64,000 nucleotides of DNA from Sipunculus nudus (Eukaryota > Annelida > Sipuncula > Golfingiida > Sipunculidae), in NCBI GenBank assembly GCA_026874595.1, contig CM049306.1:62936019-63000018 (forward strand). The letters run 5' to 3'. Of this stretch, positions 15,401 through 27,925 are shown one piece after another. Below the pieces are notes generated by a model. It worked only from the letters and a program-made list of their open reading frames with translations. It ran no database searches and was not told the DNA's origin. Position 1 is the stretch's first letter. Every line of letters starts with the position of its first letter. Made by a program: the position numbers and the translations under genes.

Positions 15401-16389
15401 TGGTCCATGGTGACCCCCTTCAACTTCTCTCTCAGGCCGGGCTTGATCTATAGGTACAAATCGTACCGCCTGACACAAGCGGTACAACGTGGTACGGCCA
15501 CAAGCGGTACAACGTACTACATGCTGGATAATAAGCCATGCCAGGTGTGTACAGACTCAGCCTGGTCCATGGTGACCCCCTTCAACTTCTCTCTCAGGCC
15601 GGGCTTGATCTATAGGTACAAATCGTACCGCCTGACACAAGCGGTACAACGTGGTACGGCCACAAGCGGTACAACGTACTACATGCTGGATAATAAGCCA
15701 TGCCAGGTGTGTACAGACTCAGCCTGGTCCATGGTGACCCCCTTCAACTTCTCTCTCAGGCCGGGCTTGATCTATAGGTACAAATCGTACCGCCTGACAC
15801 AAGCGGTACAACGTGGTACGGCCACAAGCGGTACAACGTACTACATGCTGGATAATAAGCCATGCCAGGTGTGTACAGACTCAGCCTGGTCCATGGTGAC
15901 CCCCTTCAACTTCTCTCTCAGGCCGGGCTTGATCTATAGGTACAAATCGTACCGCCTGACACAAGCGGTACAACGTGGTACGGCCACAAGCGGTACAACG
16001 TACTACATGCTGGATAATAAGCCATGCCAGGTGTGTACAGACTCAGCCTGGTCCATGGTGACCCCCTTCAACTTCTCTCTCAGGCCGGGCTTGATCTATA
16101 GGTACAAATCGTACCGCCTGACACAAGCGGTACAACGTGGTACGGCCACAAGCGGTACAACGTACTACATGCTGGATAATAAGCCATGCCAGGTGTGTAC
16201 AGACTCAGCCTGGTCCATGGTGACCCCCTTCAACTTCTCTCTCAGGCCGGGCTTGATCTATAGGTACAAATCGTACCGCCTGACACAAGCGGTACAACGT
16301 GGTACGGCCACAAGCGGTACAACGTACTACATGCTGGATAATAAGCCATGCCAGGTGTGTACAGACTCAGCCTGGTCCATGGTGACCCC

Positions 16390-19300
16390 CTTCAACTTCT
16401 ATCTCAGGCCGGGCTTGATCTATAGGTACAAATCGTACCGCCTGACACAAGCGGTACAACGTGGTACGGCCACAAGCGGTACAACGTACTACATGCTGGA
16501 TAATAAGCCATGCCAGGTGTGTACAGACTCAGCCTGGTCCATGGTGACCCCCTTCAACTTCTCTCTCAGGCCGGGCTTGATCTATAGGTACAAATCGTAC
16601 CGCCTGACACAAGCGGTACAACGTGGTACGGCCACAAGCGGTACAACGTACTACATCCTGGATAATAAGCCATGCCAGGTGTATACAGACTCAGCCTGGT
16701 CCATGGTGACCCCCTTCAACTTCTCTCTCAGGCCGGGCTTGATCTATAGGTACAAATCGTACCGCCTGACACAAGTGGTACAACGTGGTACGGCCACAAG
16801 CGGTACAACGTACTACATGCTGGATAATAAGCCATGCCAGGTGTGTACAGACTCAGCTAGCCTGGTCCATGGTGACCCCCTTCAACTTCTCTCTCAGGCC
16901 GGGCTTGATCTATAGGTACAAATCATACCGCCTGACACAAGCGGTACAACGTGATACGGCCACAAGCGGTACAACGTACTACATGCTGGATAATAAGCTA
17001 TGCCAGGTGTGTACAGCCGCAGCCTGGTCCATGGTGACCCCCTTCAACTTCTCTCTCAGGCCGGGCTTGATCTAAAGGTACAAATCGTACCGCCTGACAC
17101 AAGCGGTACAACGTGGTACGGCCACAAGCGGTACAACGTACTACATGCTGGATAATAAGCCATGCCAGGTGTGTACAGACTCAGCCTGGTCCATGGTGAC
17201 CCCCTTCAACTTCTCTCTCAGGCCGGGCTTGATCTATAGGTACAAATCGTACCGCCTGACACAAGCGGTACAACGTGGTACGGCCACAAGCGGTACAACG
17301 TACTACATGCTGGATAATAAGCCATGCCAGGTGTGTACAGACTCAGCCTGGTCCATGGTGACCCCCTTCAACTTCTCTCTCAGGCCGGGCTTGATCTATA
17401 GGTACAAATCGTACCGCCTGACACAAGCGGTACAACGTGGTACGGCCACAAGCGGTACAACGTACTACATGCTGGATAATAAGCCATGCCAGGTGTGTAC
17501 AGACTCAGCCTGATCCATGGTGACCCCCTTCAACTTCTCTCTCAGGCCGGGCTTGATCTATAGGTACAAATCGTACCGCCTGACACAAGCGGTACAACGT
17601 GGTACGGCCACAAGCGGTACAACGTACTACATGCTGGATAATAAGCCATGCCAGGTGTGTACAGACTCAGCCTGGTCCATGGTGACCCCCTTCAACTTCT
17701 CCCTCAGGCCGGGCTTGATCTATAGGTACAAATCATACCGCCTGACACAAGCGGTACAACGTGGTACGGCCACAAGCGGTACAACGTACTACATGCTGGA
17801 TAATAAGCCATGCCAGGTGTGTACAGACTCAGCCTGCTCCATGGTGACCCCCTTCAACTTCTCTCTCAGGCCGGGCTTGATCTATAGGTACAAATCGTAC
17901 CGCCTGACACAAGCGGTACAACGTGGTACGGCCACAAGCGGTACAACGTACTACATGCTGGATAATAAGCCATGCCAGGTGTGTACAGACTCAGCCTGCT
18001 CCATGATGACCCCCTTCAACTTCTCTCTCAGGCCGGGCTTGATCTATAGGTACAAATCGTACCGCCTGACACAAGCGGTACAACGTGGTACGGCCACAAG
18101 CGGTACAACGTACTACATGCTGGATAATAAGCCATGCCAGGTGTGTACAGACTCAGCCTGGTCCATGGTGACCCCCTTCAACTTCTCTCTCTGGCCGGGC
18201 TTGATCTATAGGTACAAATCGTACCGCCTGACACAAGCGGTACAACGTGGTACGGCCACAAGCGGTACAACGTACTACATGCTGGATAATAAGCCATGCC
18301 AGGTGTGTACAGACTCAGCCTGGTCCATGGTGACCCCCTTCAACTTCTCTCTCAGGCCGGGCTTGATCTATAGGTACAAATCGTACCGCCTGACACAAGC
18401 GGTACAACGTGGTACGGCCACAAGCGGTACAACGTACTACATGCTGGATAATAAGCCATGCCAGGTGTGTACAGACTCAGCCTGGTCCATGGTGACCCCC
18501 TTCAACTTCTCTCTCAGGCCGGGCTTGATCTATAGGTACAAATCGTACCGCCTGACACAAGCGGTACAACGTGGTACGGCCACAAGCGGTACAACGTACT
18601 ACATGCTGGATAATAAGCCATGCCAGGTGTGTACAGACTCAGCCTGGTCCATGGTGACCCCCTTCAACTTCTCTCTCAGGCCGGGCTTGATCTATAGGTA
18701 CAAATCGTACCGCCTGACACAAGCGGTACAACGTGGTACGGCCACAAGCGGTACAACGTACTACATGCTGGATAATAAGCCATGCCAGGTGTGTACAGAC
18801 TCAGCCTGGTCCATGGTGACCCCCTTCAACTTCTATCTCAGGCCGGGCTTGATCTATAGGTACAAATCGTACCGCCTGACACAAGCGGTACAACGTGGTA
18901 CGGCCACAAGCGGTACAACGTACTACATGCTGGATAATAAGCCATGCCAGGTGTGTACAGACTCAGCCTGGTCCATGGTGACCCCCTTCAACTTCTCTCT
19001 CAGGCCGGGCTTGATCTATAGGTACAAATCGTACCGCCTGACACAAGCGGTACAACGTGGTACGGCCACAAGCGGTACAACGTACTACATCCTGGATAAT
19101 AAGCCATGCCAGGTGTATACAGACTCAGCCTGGTCCATGGTGACCCCCTTCAACTTCTCTCTCAGGCCGGGCTTGATCTATAGGTACAAATCGTACCGCC
19201 TGACACAAGTGGTACAACGTGGTACGGCCACAAGCGGTACAACGTACTACATTCTGGATAATAAGCCATGCCAGGTGTGTACAGACTCAGCTAGCCTGGT

Positions 19301-19950
19301 CCATGGTGACCCCCTTCAACTTCTCTCTCAGGCCGGGCTTGATCTATAGGTACAAATCGTACCGCCTGACACAAGCGGTACAACGTGATACGGCCACAAG
19401 CGGTACAACGTACTACATGCTGGATAATAAGCTATGCCAGGTGTGTACAGCCGCAGCCTGGTCCATGGTGACCCCCTTCAACTTCTCTCTCAGGCCGGGC
19501 TTGATCTATAGGTACAAATCGTACCGCCTGACACAAGCGGTACAACGTGGTACGGCCACAAGCGGTACAACGTACTACATGCTGGATAATAAGCCATGCC
19601 AGGTGTGTACAGACTCAGCCTGGTCCATGGTGACCCCCTTCAACTTCTCTCTCAGGCCGGGCTTGATCTATAGGTACAAATCGTACCGCCTGACACAAGC
19701 GGTACAACGTGGTACGGCCACAAGCGGTACAACGTACTACATGCTGGATAATAAGCCATGCCAGGTGTGTACAGACTCAGCCTGGTCCATGGTGACCCCC
19801 TTCAACTTCTCTCTCAGGCCGGGCTTGATCTATAGGTACAAATCGTACCGCCTGACACAAGCGGTACAACGTGGTACGGCCACAAGCGGTACAACGTACT
19901 ACATGCTGGATAATAAGCCATGCCAGGTGTGTACAGACTCAGCCTGATCC
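16390..19950. repeat. 15-monomer plus 4-bp higher-order repeat (2,434 bp)
   Basis: Three markers occur twice with an offset of exactly 2,434 bp: a TCT-to-TAT variant (16401 and 18835), a GTGTATACAG variant shortly after, and the 4-bp insertion that turns CAGCCTGG into CAGCTAGCCTGG (16857 and 19291). 2,434 is 15 x 162 + 4. The inserted 4 bp therefore predates the duplication and tags the duplicated block. Confidence 0.92.
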
Positions 19951-22866
19951 ATGGTGACCCCCTTCAACTTCTCTCTCAGGCCGGGCTTGATCTATAGGTA
20001 CAAATCGTACCGCCTGACACAAGCGGTACAACGTGGTACGGCCACAAGCGGTACAACGTACTACATGCTGGATAATAAGCCATGCCAGGTGTGTACAGAC
20101 TCAGCCTGGTCCATGGTGACCCCCTTCAACTTCTCCCTCAGGCCGGGCTTGATCTATAGGTACAAATCGTACCGCCTGACACAAGCGGTACAACGTGGTA
20201 CGGCCACAAGCGGTACAACGTACTACATGCTGGATAATAAGCCATGCCAGGTGTGTACAGACTCAGCCTGCTCCATGGTGACCCCCTTCAACTTCTCTCT
20301 CAGGCCGGGCTTGATCTATAGGTACAAATCGTACCGCCTGACACAAGCGGTACAACGTGGTACGGCCACAAGCGGTACAACGTACTACATGCTGGATAAT
20401 AAGCCATGCCAGGTGTGTACAGACTCAGCCTGCTCCATGGTGACCCCCTTCAACTTCTCTCTCAGGCCGGGCTTGATCTATAGGTACAAATCGTACCGCC
20501 TGACACAAGCGGTACAACGTGGTACGGCCACAAGCGGTACAACGTACTACATGCTGGATAATAAGCCATGCCAGGTGTGTACAGACTCAGCCTGGTCCAT
20601 GGTGACCCCCTTCAACTTCTCTCTCTGGCCGGGCTTGATCTATAGGTACAAATCGTACCGCCTGACACAAGCGGTACAACGTGGTACGGCCACAAGCGGT
20701 ACAACGTACTACATCCTGGATAATAAGCCATGCCAGGTGTGTACAGACTCAGCCTGGTCCATGGTGACCCCCTTCAACTTCTCTCTCAGGCCGGGCTTGA
20801 TCTATAGGTACAAATCGTACCGCCTGACACAAGCGGTACAACGTGGTACGGCCACAAGCGGTACAACGTACTACATGCTGGATAATAAGCCATGCCAGGT
20901 GTGTACAGACTCAGCCTGGTCCATGGTGACCCCCTTCAACTTCTCTCTCAGGCCGGGCTTGATCTATAGGTACAAATCGTACCGCCTGACACAAGCGGTA
21001 CAACGTGGTACGGCCACAAGCGGTACAACGCACTACATGCTGGATAATAAGCCATGCCAGGTGTGTACAGACTCAGCCTGGTCCATGGTGACCCCCTTCA
21101 ACTTCTCTCTCAGGCCGGGCTTGATCTATAGGTACAAATCGTACCGCCTGACACAAGCGGTACAACGTGGTACGGCCACAAGCGGTACAACGTACTACAT
21201 GCTGGATAATAAGCCATGCCAGGTGTGTACAGACTCAGCCTGGTCCATGGTGACCCCCTTCAACTTCTCTCTCAGGCCGGGCTTGATCTATAGGTACAAA
21301 TCGTACCGCCTGACACAAGCGGTACAACGTGGTACGGCCACAAGCGGTACAACGTACTACATGCTGGATAATAAGCCATGCCAGGTGTGTACAGACTCAG
21401 CCTGATCCATGGTGACCCCCTTCAACTTCTCTCTCAGGCCGGGCTTGATCTATAGGTACAAATCGTACCGCCTGACACAAGCGGTACAACGTGGTACGGC
21501 CACAAGCGGTACAACGTACTACATGCTGGATAATAAGCCATGCCAGGTGTGTACAGACTCAGCCTGGTCCATGGTGACCCCCTTCAACTTCTCCCTCAGG
21601 CCGGGCTTGATCTATAGGTACAAATCGTACCGCCTGACACAAGCGGTACAACGTGGTACGGCCACAAACGGTACAACGTACTACATGCTGGATAATAAGC
21701 CATGCCAGGTGTGTACAGACTCAGCCTGCTCCATGGTGACCCCCTTCAACTTCTCTCTCAGGCCGGGCTTGATCTATAGGTACAAATCGTACCGCCTGAC
21801 ACAAGCGGTACAACGTGGTACGGCCACAAGCGGTACAACGTACTACATGCTGGATAATAAGCCATGCCAGGTGTGTACAGACTCAGCCTGCTCCATGGTG
21901 ACCCCCTTCAACTTCTCTCTCAGGCCGGGCTTGATCTATAGGTACAAATCGTACCGCCTGACACAAGCGGTACAACGTGGTACGGCCACAAGCGGTACAA
22001 CGTACTACATGCTGGATAATAAGCCATGCCAGGTGTGTACAGACTCAGCCTGGTCCATGGTGACCCCCTTCAACTTCTCTCTCTGGCCGGGCTTGATCTA
22101 TAGGTACAAATCGTACCGCCTGACACAAGCGGTACAACGTGGTACGGCCACAAGCGGTACAACGTACTACATCCTGGATAATAAGCCATGCCAGGTGTGT
22201 ACAGACTCAGCCTGGTCCATGGTGACCCCCTTCAACTTCTCTCTCAGGCCGGGCTTGATCTATAGGTACAAATCGTACCGCCTGACACAAGCGGTACAAC
22301 GTGGTACGGCCACAAGCGGTACAACGTACTACATGCTGGATAATAAGCCATGCCAGGTGTGTACAGACTCAGCCTGGTCCATGGTGACCCCCTTCAACTT
22401 CTCTCTCAGGCCGGGCTTGATCTATAGGTACAAATCGTACCGCCTGACACAAGCGGTGCAACGTGGTACGGCCACAAGCGGTACAACGCACTACATGCTG
22501 GATAATAAGCCATGCCAGGTGTGTACAGACTCAGCCTGGTCCATGGTGACCCCCTTCAACTTCTCTCTCAGGCCGGGCTTGATCTATAGGTACAAATCGT
22601 ACCGCCTGACACAAGCGGTACAACGTGGTAAGGCCACAAGCGGTACAACGTACTACATGCTGGATAATAAGCCATGCCAGGTGTGTACAGACTCAGCCTG
22701 GTCCATGGTGACCCCCTTCAACTTCTCTCTCAGGCCGGGCTTGATCTATAGGTACAAATCGTACCGCCTGACACAAGCGGTACAACGTGGTACGGCCACA
22801 AGCGGTACAACGTACTACATCCTGGATAATAAGCCATGCCAGGTGTGTACAGACTCAGCCTGGTCC
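19951..22866. repeat. 9-monomer higher-order repeat (1,458 bp)
   Basis: The ordered markers TCTCCC, TGCTCC twice, CTCTGG, ATCCTGG and CGCACTAC appear in 19951-21408 and again in 21409-22866, offset by 1,458 bp or 9 monomers. The same block is an expanded relative of the 8-monomer repeat at 9251, with one extra TGCTCC monomer. Confidence 0.88.
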
Positions 22867-25800
22867 ATGGTGACCCCCTTCAACTTCTCTCTCAGGCCGG
22901 GCTTGATCTATAGGTACAAATCGTACCGCCTGACACAAGCGGTACAACGTGGTACGGCCACAAGCGGTACAACGTACTACATGCTGGATAATAAGCCATG
23001 CCAGGTGTGTACAGACTCAGCCTGGTCCATGGTGACCCCCTTCAACTTCTCTCTCAGGCCGGGCTTGATCTATAGGTACAAATCGTACCGCCTGACACAA
23101 GCGGTACAACGTGGTACGGCCACAAGCGGTACAACGTTCTACATGCTGGATAATAAGCCATGCCAGGTGTGTACAGACTCAGCCTGGTCCATGGTGACCC
23201 CCTTCAACTTCTCTCTCAGGCCGGGCTTGATCTATAGGTACAAATCGTACCGCCTGACACAAGCGGTACAACGTGGTACGGCCACAAGCGGTACAACGTA
23301 CTACATGCTGGATAATAAGCCATGCCAGGTGTGTACAGACTCAGCCTGGTCCATGGTGACCCCCTTCAACTTCTCTCTCAGGCCGGGCTTGATCTATAGG
23401 TACAAATCGTACCGCCTGACACAAGCGGTACAACGTGGTACGGCCACAAGCGGTACAACGTACTACATGCTGGATAATAAGCCATGCCAGCTGTGTACAG
23501 ACTCAGCCTGGTCCAGGGTGACCCCCTTCAACTTCTCTCTTAGGCCGGGCTTGATCTATAGGTACAAATCGTACCGCCTGACACAAGCGGTACAACGTGG
23601 TACGGCCACAAGCGGTACAACGTACTACATGCTGGATAATAAGCCATGCCAGGTGTGTACAGACTCAGCCTGGTCCATGGTGACCCCCTTCAACTTCTCT
23701 CTCAGGCCGGGCTTGATCTATAGGTACAAATCGTACCGCCTGACACAAGCGGTACAACGTGGTACGGCCAAAAGCGGTACAACGTACTACATGCTGGATA
23801 ATAAGCCATGCCAGGTGTGTACAGACTCAGCCTGGTCCATGGTGACCCCCTTCAACTTCTCTCTCAGGCCGGGCTTGATCTATAGGTACAAATCGTACCG
23901 CCTGACACAAGCGGTACAACGTGGTACGGCCACAAGCGGTACAACGTACTACATGCTGGATAATAAGCCATGCCAGGTGTGTACAGACTCAGCCTGGTCC
24001 ATGGTGACCCCCTTCAACTTCTCTCTCAGGCCGGGCTTGATCTATAGGTACAAATCGTACCGCCTGACACAAGCGGTACAACGTGGTACGGCCACAAGCG
24101 GTACAACGTACTACATGCTGGATAATAAGCCATGCCAGGTGTGTACAGACTCAGCCTGGTCCATGGTGACCCCCTTCAACTTCTCTCTCAGGCCGGGCTT
24201 GATCTATAGGTACAAATCGTACCGCCTGACACAAGCGGTACAACGTGGTACGGCCACAAGCGGTACAACGTACTACATGCTGGATAATAAGCCATGCCAG
24301 GTGTGTACAGACTCAGCCTGGTCCATGGTGACCCCCTTCAACTTCTCTCTCAGGCCGGGCTTGATCTATAGGTACAAATCGTACCGCCTGACACAAGCGG
24401 TACAACGTGGTACGGCCACTAGTGGTACAACGTACTACATGCTGGATAATAAGCCATGCCAGGTGTGTACAGACTCAGCCTGGTCCATGGTGACCCCCTT
24501 CAACTTCTCTCTCAGGCCGGGCTTGATCTATAGGTACAAATCGTACCGCCTGACACAAGCGGTACAACGTGGTACGGCCACAAGCGGTACAACGTACTAC
24601 ATGCTGGATAATAAGCCATGCCAGGTGTGTACAGACTCAGCCTGGTCCATGGTGACCCCCTTCAACTTCTCTCTCAGGCCGGGCTTGATCTATAGGTACA
24701 AATCGTACCGCCTGACACAAGCGGTACAACGTGGTACGGCCACAAGCGGTACAACGTACTACATGCTGGATAATAAGCCATGCCAGGTGTGTACAGACTC
24801 AGCCTGGTCCATGGTGACCCCCTTCAACTTCTCTCTCAGGCCGGGCTTGATCTATAGGTACAAATCGTACCGCCTGACACAAGCGGTACAACGTGGTACG
24901 GCAACAAGCGGTACAACGTACTACATGCTGGATAATAAGCCATGCCAGGTGTGTACAGACTCAGCCTGGTCCATGGTGACCCCCTTCAACTTCTCTCTCA
25001 GGCCGGGCTTGATCTATAGGTACAAATCGTACCGCCTGACACAAGCGGTACAACGTGGTACGGCCGCAAGCGGTACAACGTACTACATGCTGGATAATAA
25101 GCCATGCCAGGTGTGTACAGACTCAGCCTGGTCCATGGTGACCCCCTTCAACTTCTCTCTCAGGCCGGGCTTGATCTATAGGTACAAATCGTACCGCCTG
25201 ACACAAGCGGTACAACGTGGTACGGCCACAAGCGGTACAACGTACTACATGCTGGATAATAAGCCATGCCAGGTGTGTACAGACTCAGCCTGGTCCATGG
25301 TGACCCCCTTCAACTTCTCTCTCAGGCCGGGCTTGATCTATAGGTACAAATCGTACCGCCTGACACAAGCGGTACAACGTGATACGGACACAAGCGGTAC
25401 AACGTACTACATGCTGGATAATAAGCCATGCCAGGTGTGTACAGACTCAGCCTGGTCCATGGTGACCACCTTCAACTTCTCTCTCAGGCCGGGCTTGATC
25501 TATAGGTACAAATCGTACCGCCTGACACAAGCGGTACAACGTGGTACGGCCACAAGCGGTACAACGTGCTACGTTCAGAGTCTACCTCACAGTTGGTTGG
25601 ACAGAAGTGTTCAAATAAATTTAGGTTGATAAGTATTGTGTCGCATGAAGATATTGATTACCATATATACATGCAGATGCTTAGACGCCATTGGTACAAA
25701 ATTACTGCCGATTGATTAGTATGAACGAAATAATGGGCACTTAATGTAAATAACATGAGATATTGTTTCCTCTCCGCGCGGGATCTTGGAACACACCTTC

Positions 25801-26838
25801 ATGCACACATTCCTGTCCTTACACTGTTGGGTTCGAAGGCAGACATTTATGCCCTAACTGCTGCATGTACACCTTCAAAACCCTCCATTAAACTGGAAAC
25901 AACACAAGCAGTTACTTTGTCATAAGATTTGGGTCTGAAACTGTAAAGAAAGGGCTTGATAAATATAAAGAATTCATGACATATAGATACTCCGGTCAAA
26001 TAACCACTTCTATAGAAACACACAAGCGTTATAGTCAAGCATTCCGGTGTCTGACTTGCATTGCATTATATTTAAGAATGAACTGGTGCAACTTTTGCAC
26101 TGTGAATTTTTTTAAAACTTGATTTCAACGCCATCTCTTTATGCCACATACGGTTCCATAAATATTAATGAGAGTTGGTGTGTTCAGGATTGCGTTAGTT
26201 ATGTTGTGAACAAACACACAAACACTCACAAAACACATAAACTTGAATGAACGCATACCCACCTGGCGAAGGCAATTATACCATAATCTAATATTAAACC
26301 AGTACAGAAGCCCTTACTGTGGGTAATGCAACAGTATGCATTTGCGAATGAAAAATTGTTTATGGGAATAAACCGACTGACTTACATATAAGTGAAAGTT
26401 TGGCTGAAAGTCATTTAATTATTTGATTTAGAAAAACAAAGCTTTAGAAAAGATATCAAACTGCATCCATTGCTTATACAAATTCGTAAAGTTGCAAAAA
26501 GACAAACCAAACAAACATTCAACCTTGTTACGAACAACGATAAAATAATTGGTTATAAGAACTAACATAACATGACATATTTATGACTAGCAAGTTGTTG
26601 GAAGGTGCTCGAAAGTAGTTTGTCCTCCCTTGATATTAGACTTGAACCAGTCGATTTCATATACAATTACAACCATTTGTAGCCATCTGTAATTTTGCAA
26701 TACATTTGCAAAAATGGAAGCCCGGTAATTCTTCCTTATGGTAATGTGTACTGTAGCTACCTACTCATGCATTAAAGCTGTTTTTTATAGTATAATTATT
26801 TGACTTACACACAGTCTAACTATACACACCTATAAACA

Positions 26839-26841
<3 letters not shown>

Positions 26842-26882
<41 letters not shown>
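26842..26882. repeat. (TA)n microsatellite
   Basis: About 20 uninterrupted TA units in AT-rich DNA. Confidence 0.95.
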
Positions 26883-26885
<3 letters not shown>

Positions 26886-27746
26886 TTATTACATGCCTTT
26901 GTTTTATAAATAACTAGCGTAATTCCCGTTCTCCGTACTTGCACGTGTTGTGATTATTCAGATGGTGCTGTTTTTATTTAAAGTTCTCTGTAGGTTTTAC
27001 CCTAGCTTGCAGCTTCTGTTTCTTTTACATGGGTAGATTTGTGATTACATTGCTTCTACATACACATCTAGGTAATTAGATAAAATCACTATATTATGTC
27101 AACAAAACAAATTATTCTAAACAGGATGAGTTTCATACAAGAAAAACTAATTTCTCCCAGATTGACCTAACGCTGATTGCCTCTAGGCGCGCCACTTGCT
27201 TCTCCGTTATTCAATATCATCTGTATTGTATCTGTGCTCAGCAGGTATCTGACTTATCCATTATAATTATGTATAGATTTGGTAATGGCAGCTACCCAGG
27301 AACATACACAATGCGAAGGATCATTTCATCATCAGCAGGACGGAAACAAGATATTGAAAATATATGTTCTTGAACTAATGTCCTCCATCACCAGACAAAA
27401 CTCACACAAGAAAACAATCATAGAAACCTGGTCGTTCTGCTTCTGGTAGTCAGTATGATAAATCACATGCAGTCCAATCTTCCCCGCCCTCCTCTTTTGG
27501 CCACACCAACTATTTTAAGGGTTTCAGAGCATTTTTTGTAGCCTGGACTCCCTCCCCCCTTCCAGACCTACATGGGGGCATTTTTAGGCATTATCTTTAG
27601 TCCTCCACGATTGGACCCCTCTTTTTCCGAAATCCTGGATCCGCCCAATCTGTTAACGAGTAATTCTTTGTGGTTGTCCTTTCAAAACCTAAGAAAACTA
27701 GATGTATTTACAATCGCCGAACCACAACAGAAGACCCCAACCGCAT

Positions 27747-27925
27747 CCCCCCCCCCCCCCACACACACACACATAAACCAAGGGCGTGCGCAGGATTTTA
27801 GCATTCGGGGGGGGGGGGGGGGCTCACAACCGCAAAATTCTGAGAGGACATCCCCCCCCCCATCTCTCCCCACCGGCCGAGACAGTCGACAGTCGCACTA
27901 TGATCTATATACGCCCCCCCCCCCC
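27747..27925. repeat. Cluster of poly-C, (CA)n and poly-G tracts
   Basis: Within 180 bp there is a 14-base C run (27747-27760) continuing into (CA)n to about 27773, a 16-base G run (27807-27822), a 10-base C run (27852-27861) and a 12-base C run (27914-27925). The C and G runs can pair with each other or form G-quadruplex or i-motif structures. The proline-rich and glycine-rich open frames here come only from these runs. Confidence 0.9.

Larger units (their letters stand above)
2561..25572. repeat. 162-bp satellite array, 142 monomers
   Basis: A head-to-tail satellite whose monomer is 162 bp. The array measures 23,012 bp, which is 142 x 162 plus 8 bp, and the 8 bp are two copies of one 4-bp insertion (16857-16860 and 19291-19294). 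No other indel is visible. Monomers differ by only a few substitutions. Each monomer contains seven GTAC tetramers, a 15-bp imperfect palindrome GGTACAAATCGTACC and two direct copies of CACAAGCGGTACAACGT 25 bp apart. Because 162 is a multiple of 3 and the plus frame has no stop in the consensus, very long open frames run through it (up to about 2,100 codons). They are interrupted by TAA at 4763 and 17073 and by TGA at 6653, 7463, 8435, 9245, 10541, 17511, 19945 and 21403. I treat these frames as a by-product: amino-acid-changing variants outnumber silent ones about three to one, there is no unique start, and the edges fall in non-coding DNA. A centromeric or pericentromeric role is possible but not shown. 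Confidence 0.97.

Noticed and set aside
2561-25572. The tandem array as a CRISPR array
   Set aside because: There are no unique spacers between repeats: the whole 162-bp unit is repeated. The context is eukaryotic.
2561-25629. Very long plus-strand open frames as a repetitive secreted or structural protein gene
   Set aside because: They arise because the 162-bp period is divisible by three and the consensus lacks stops. Variants are not biased to silent changes, stops and 4-bp insertions recur, and there is no unique N- or C-terminus.
25826-25840. GGTTCGAAGGC as a tRNA B box
   Set aside because: No A box lies at suitable distance upstream and the surrounding sequence cannot form a T arm.
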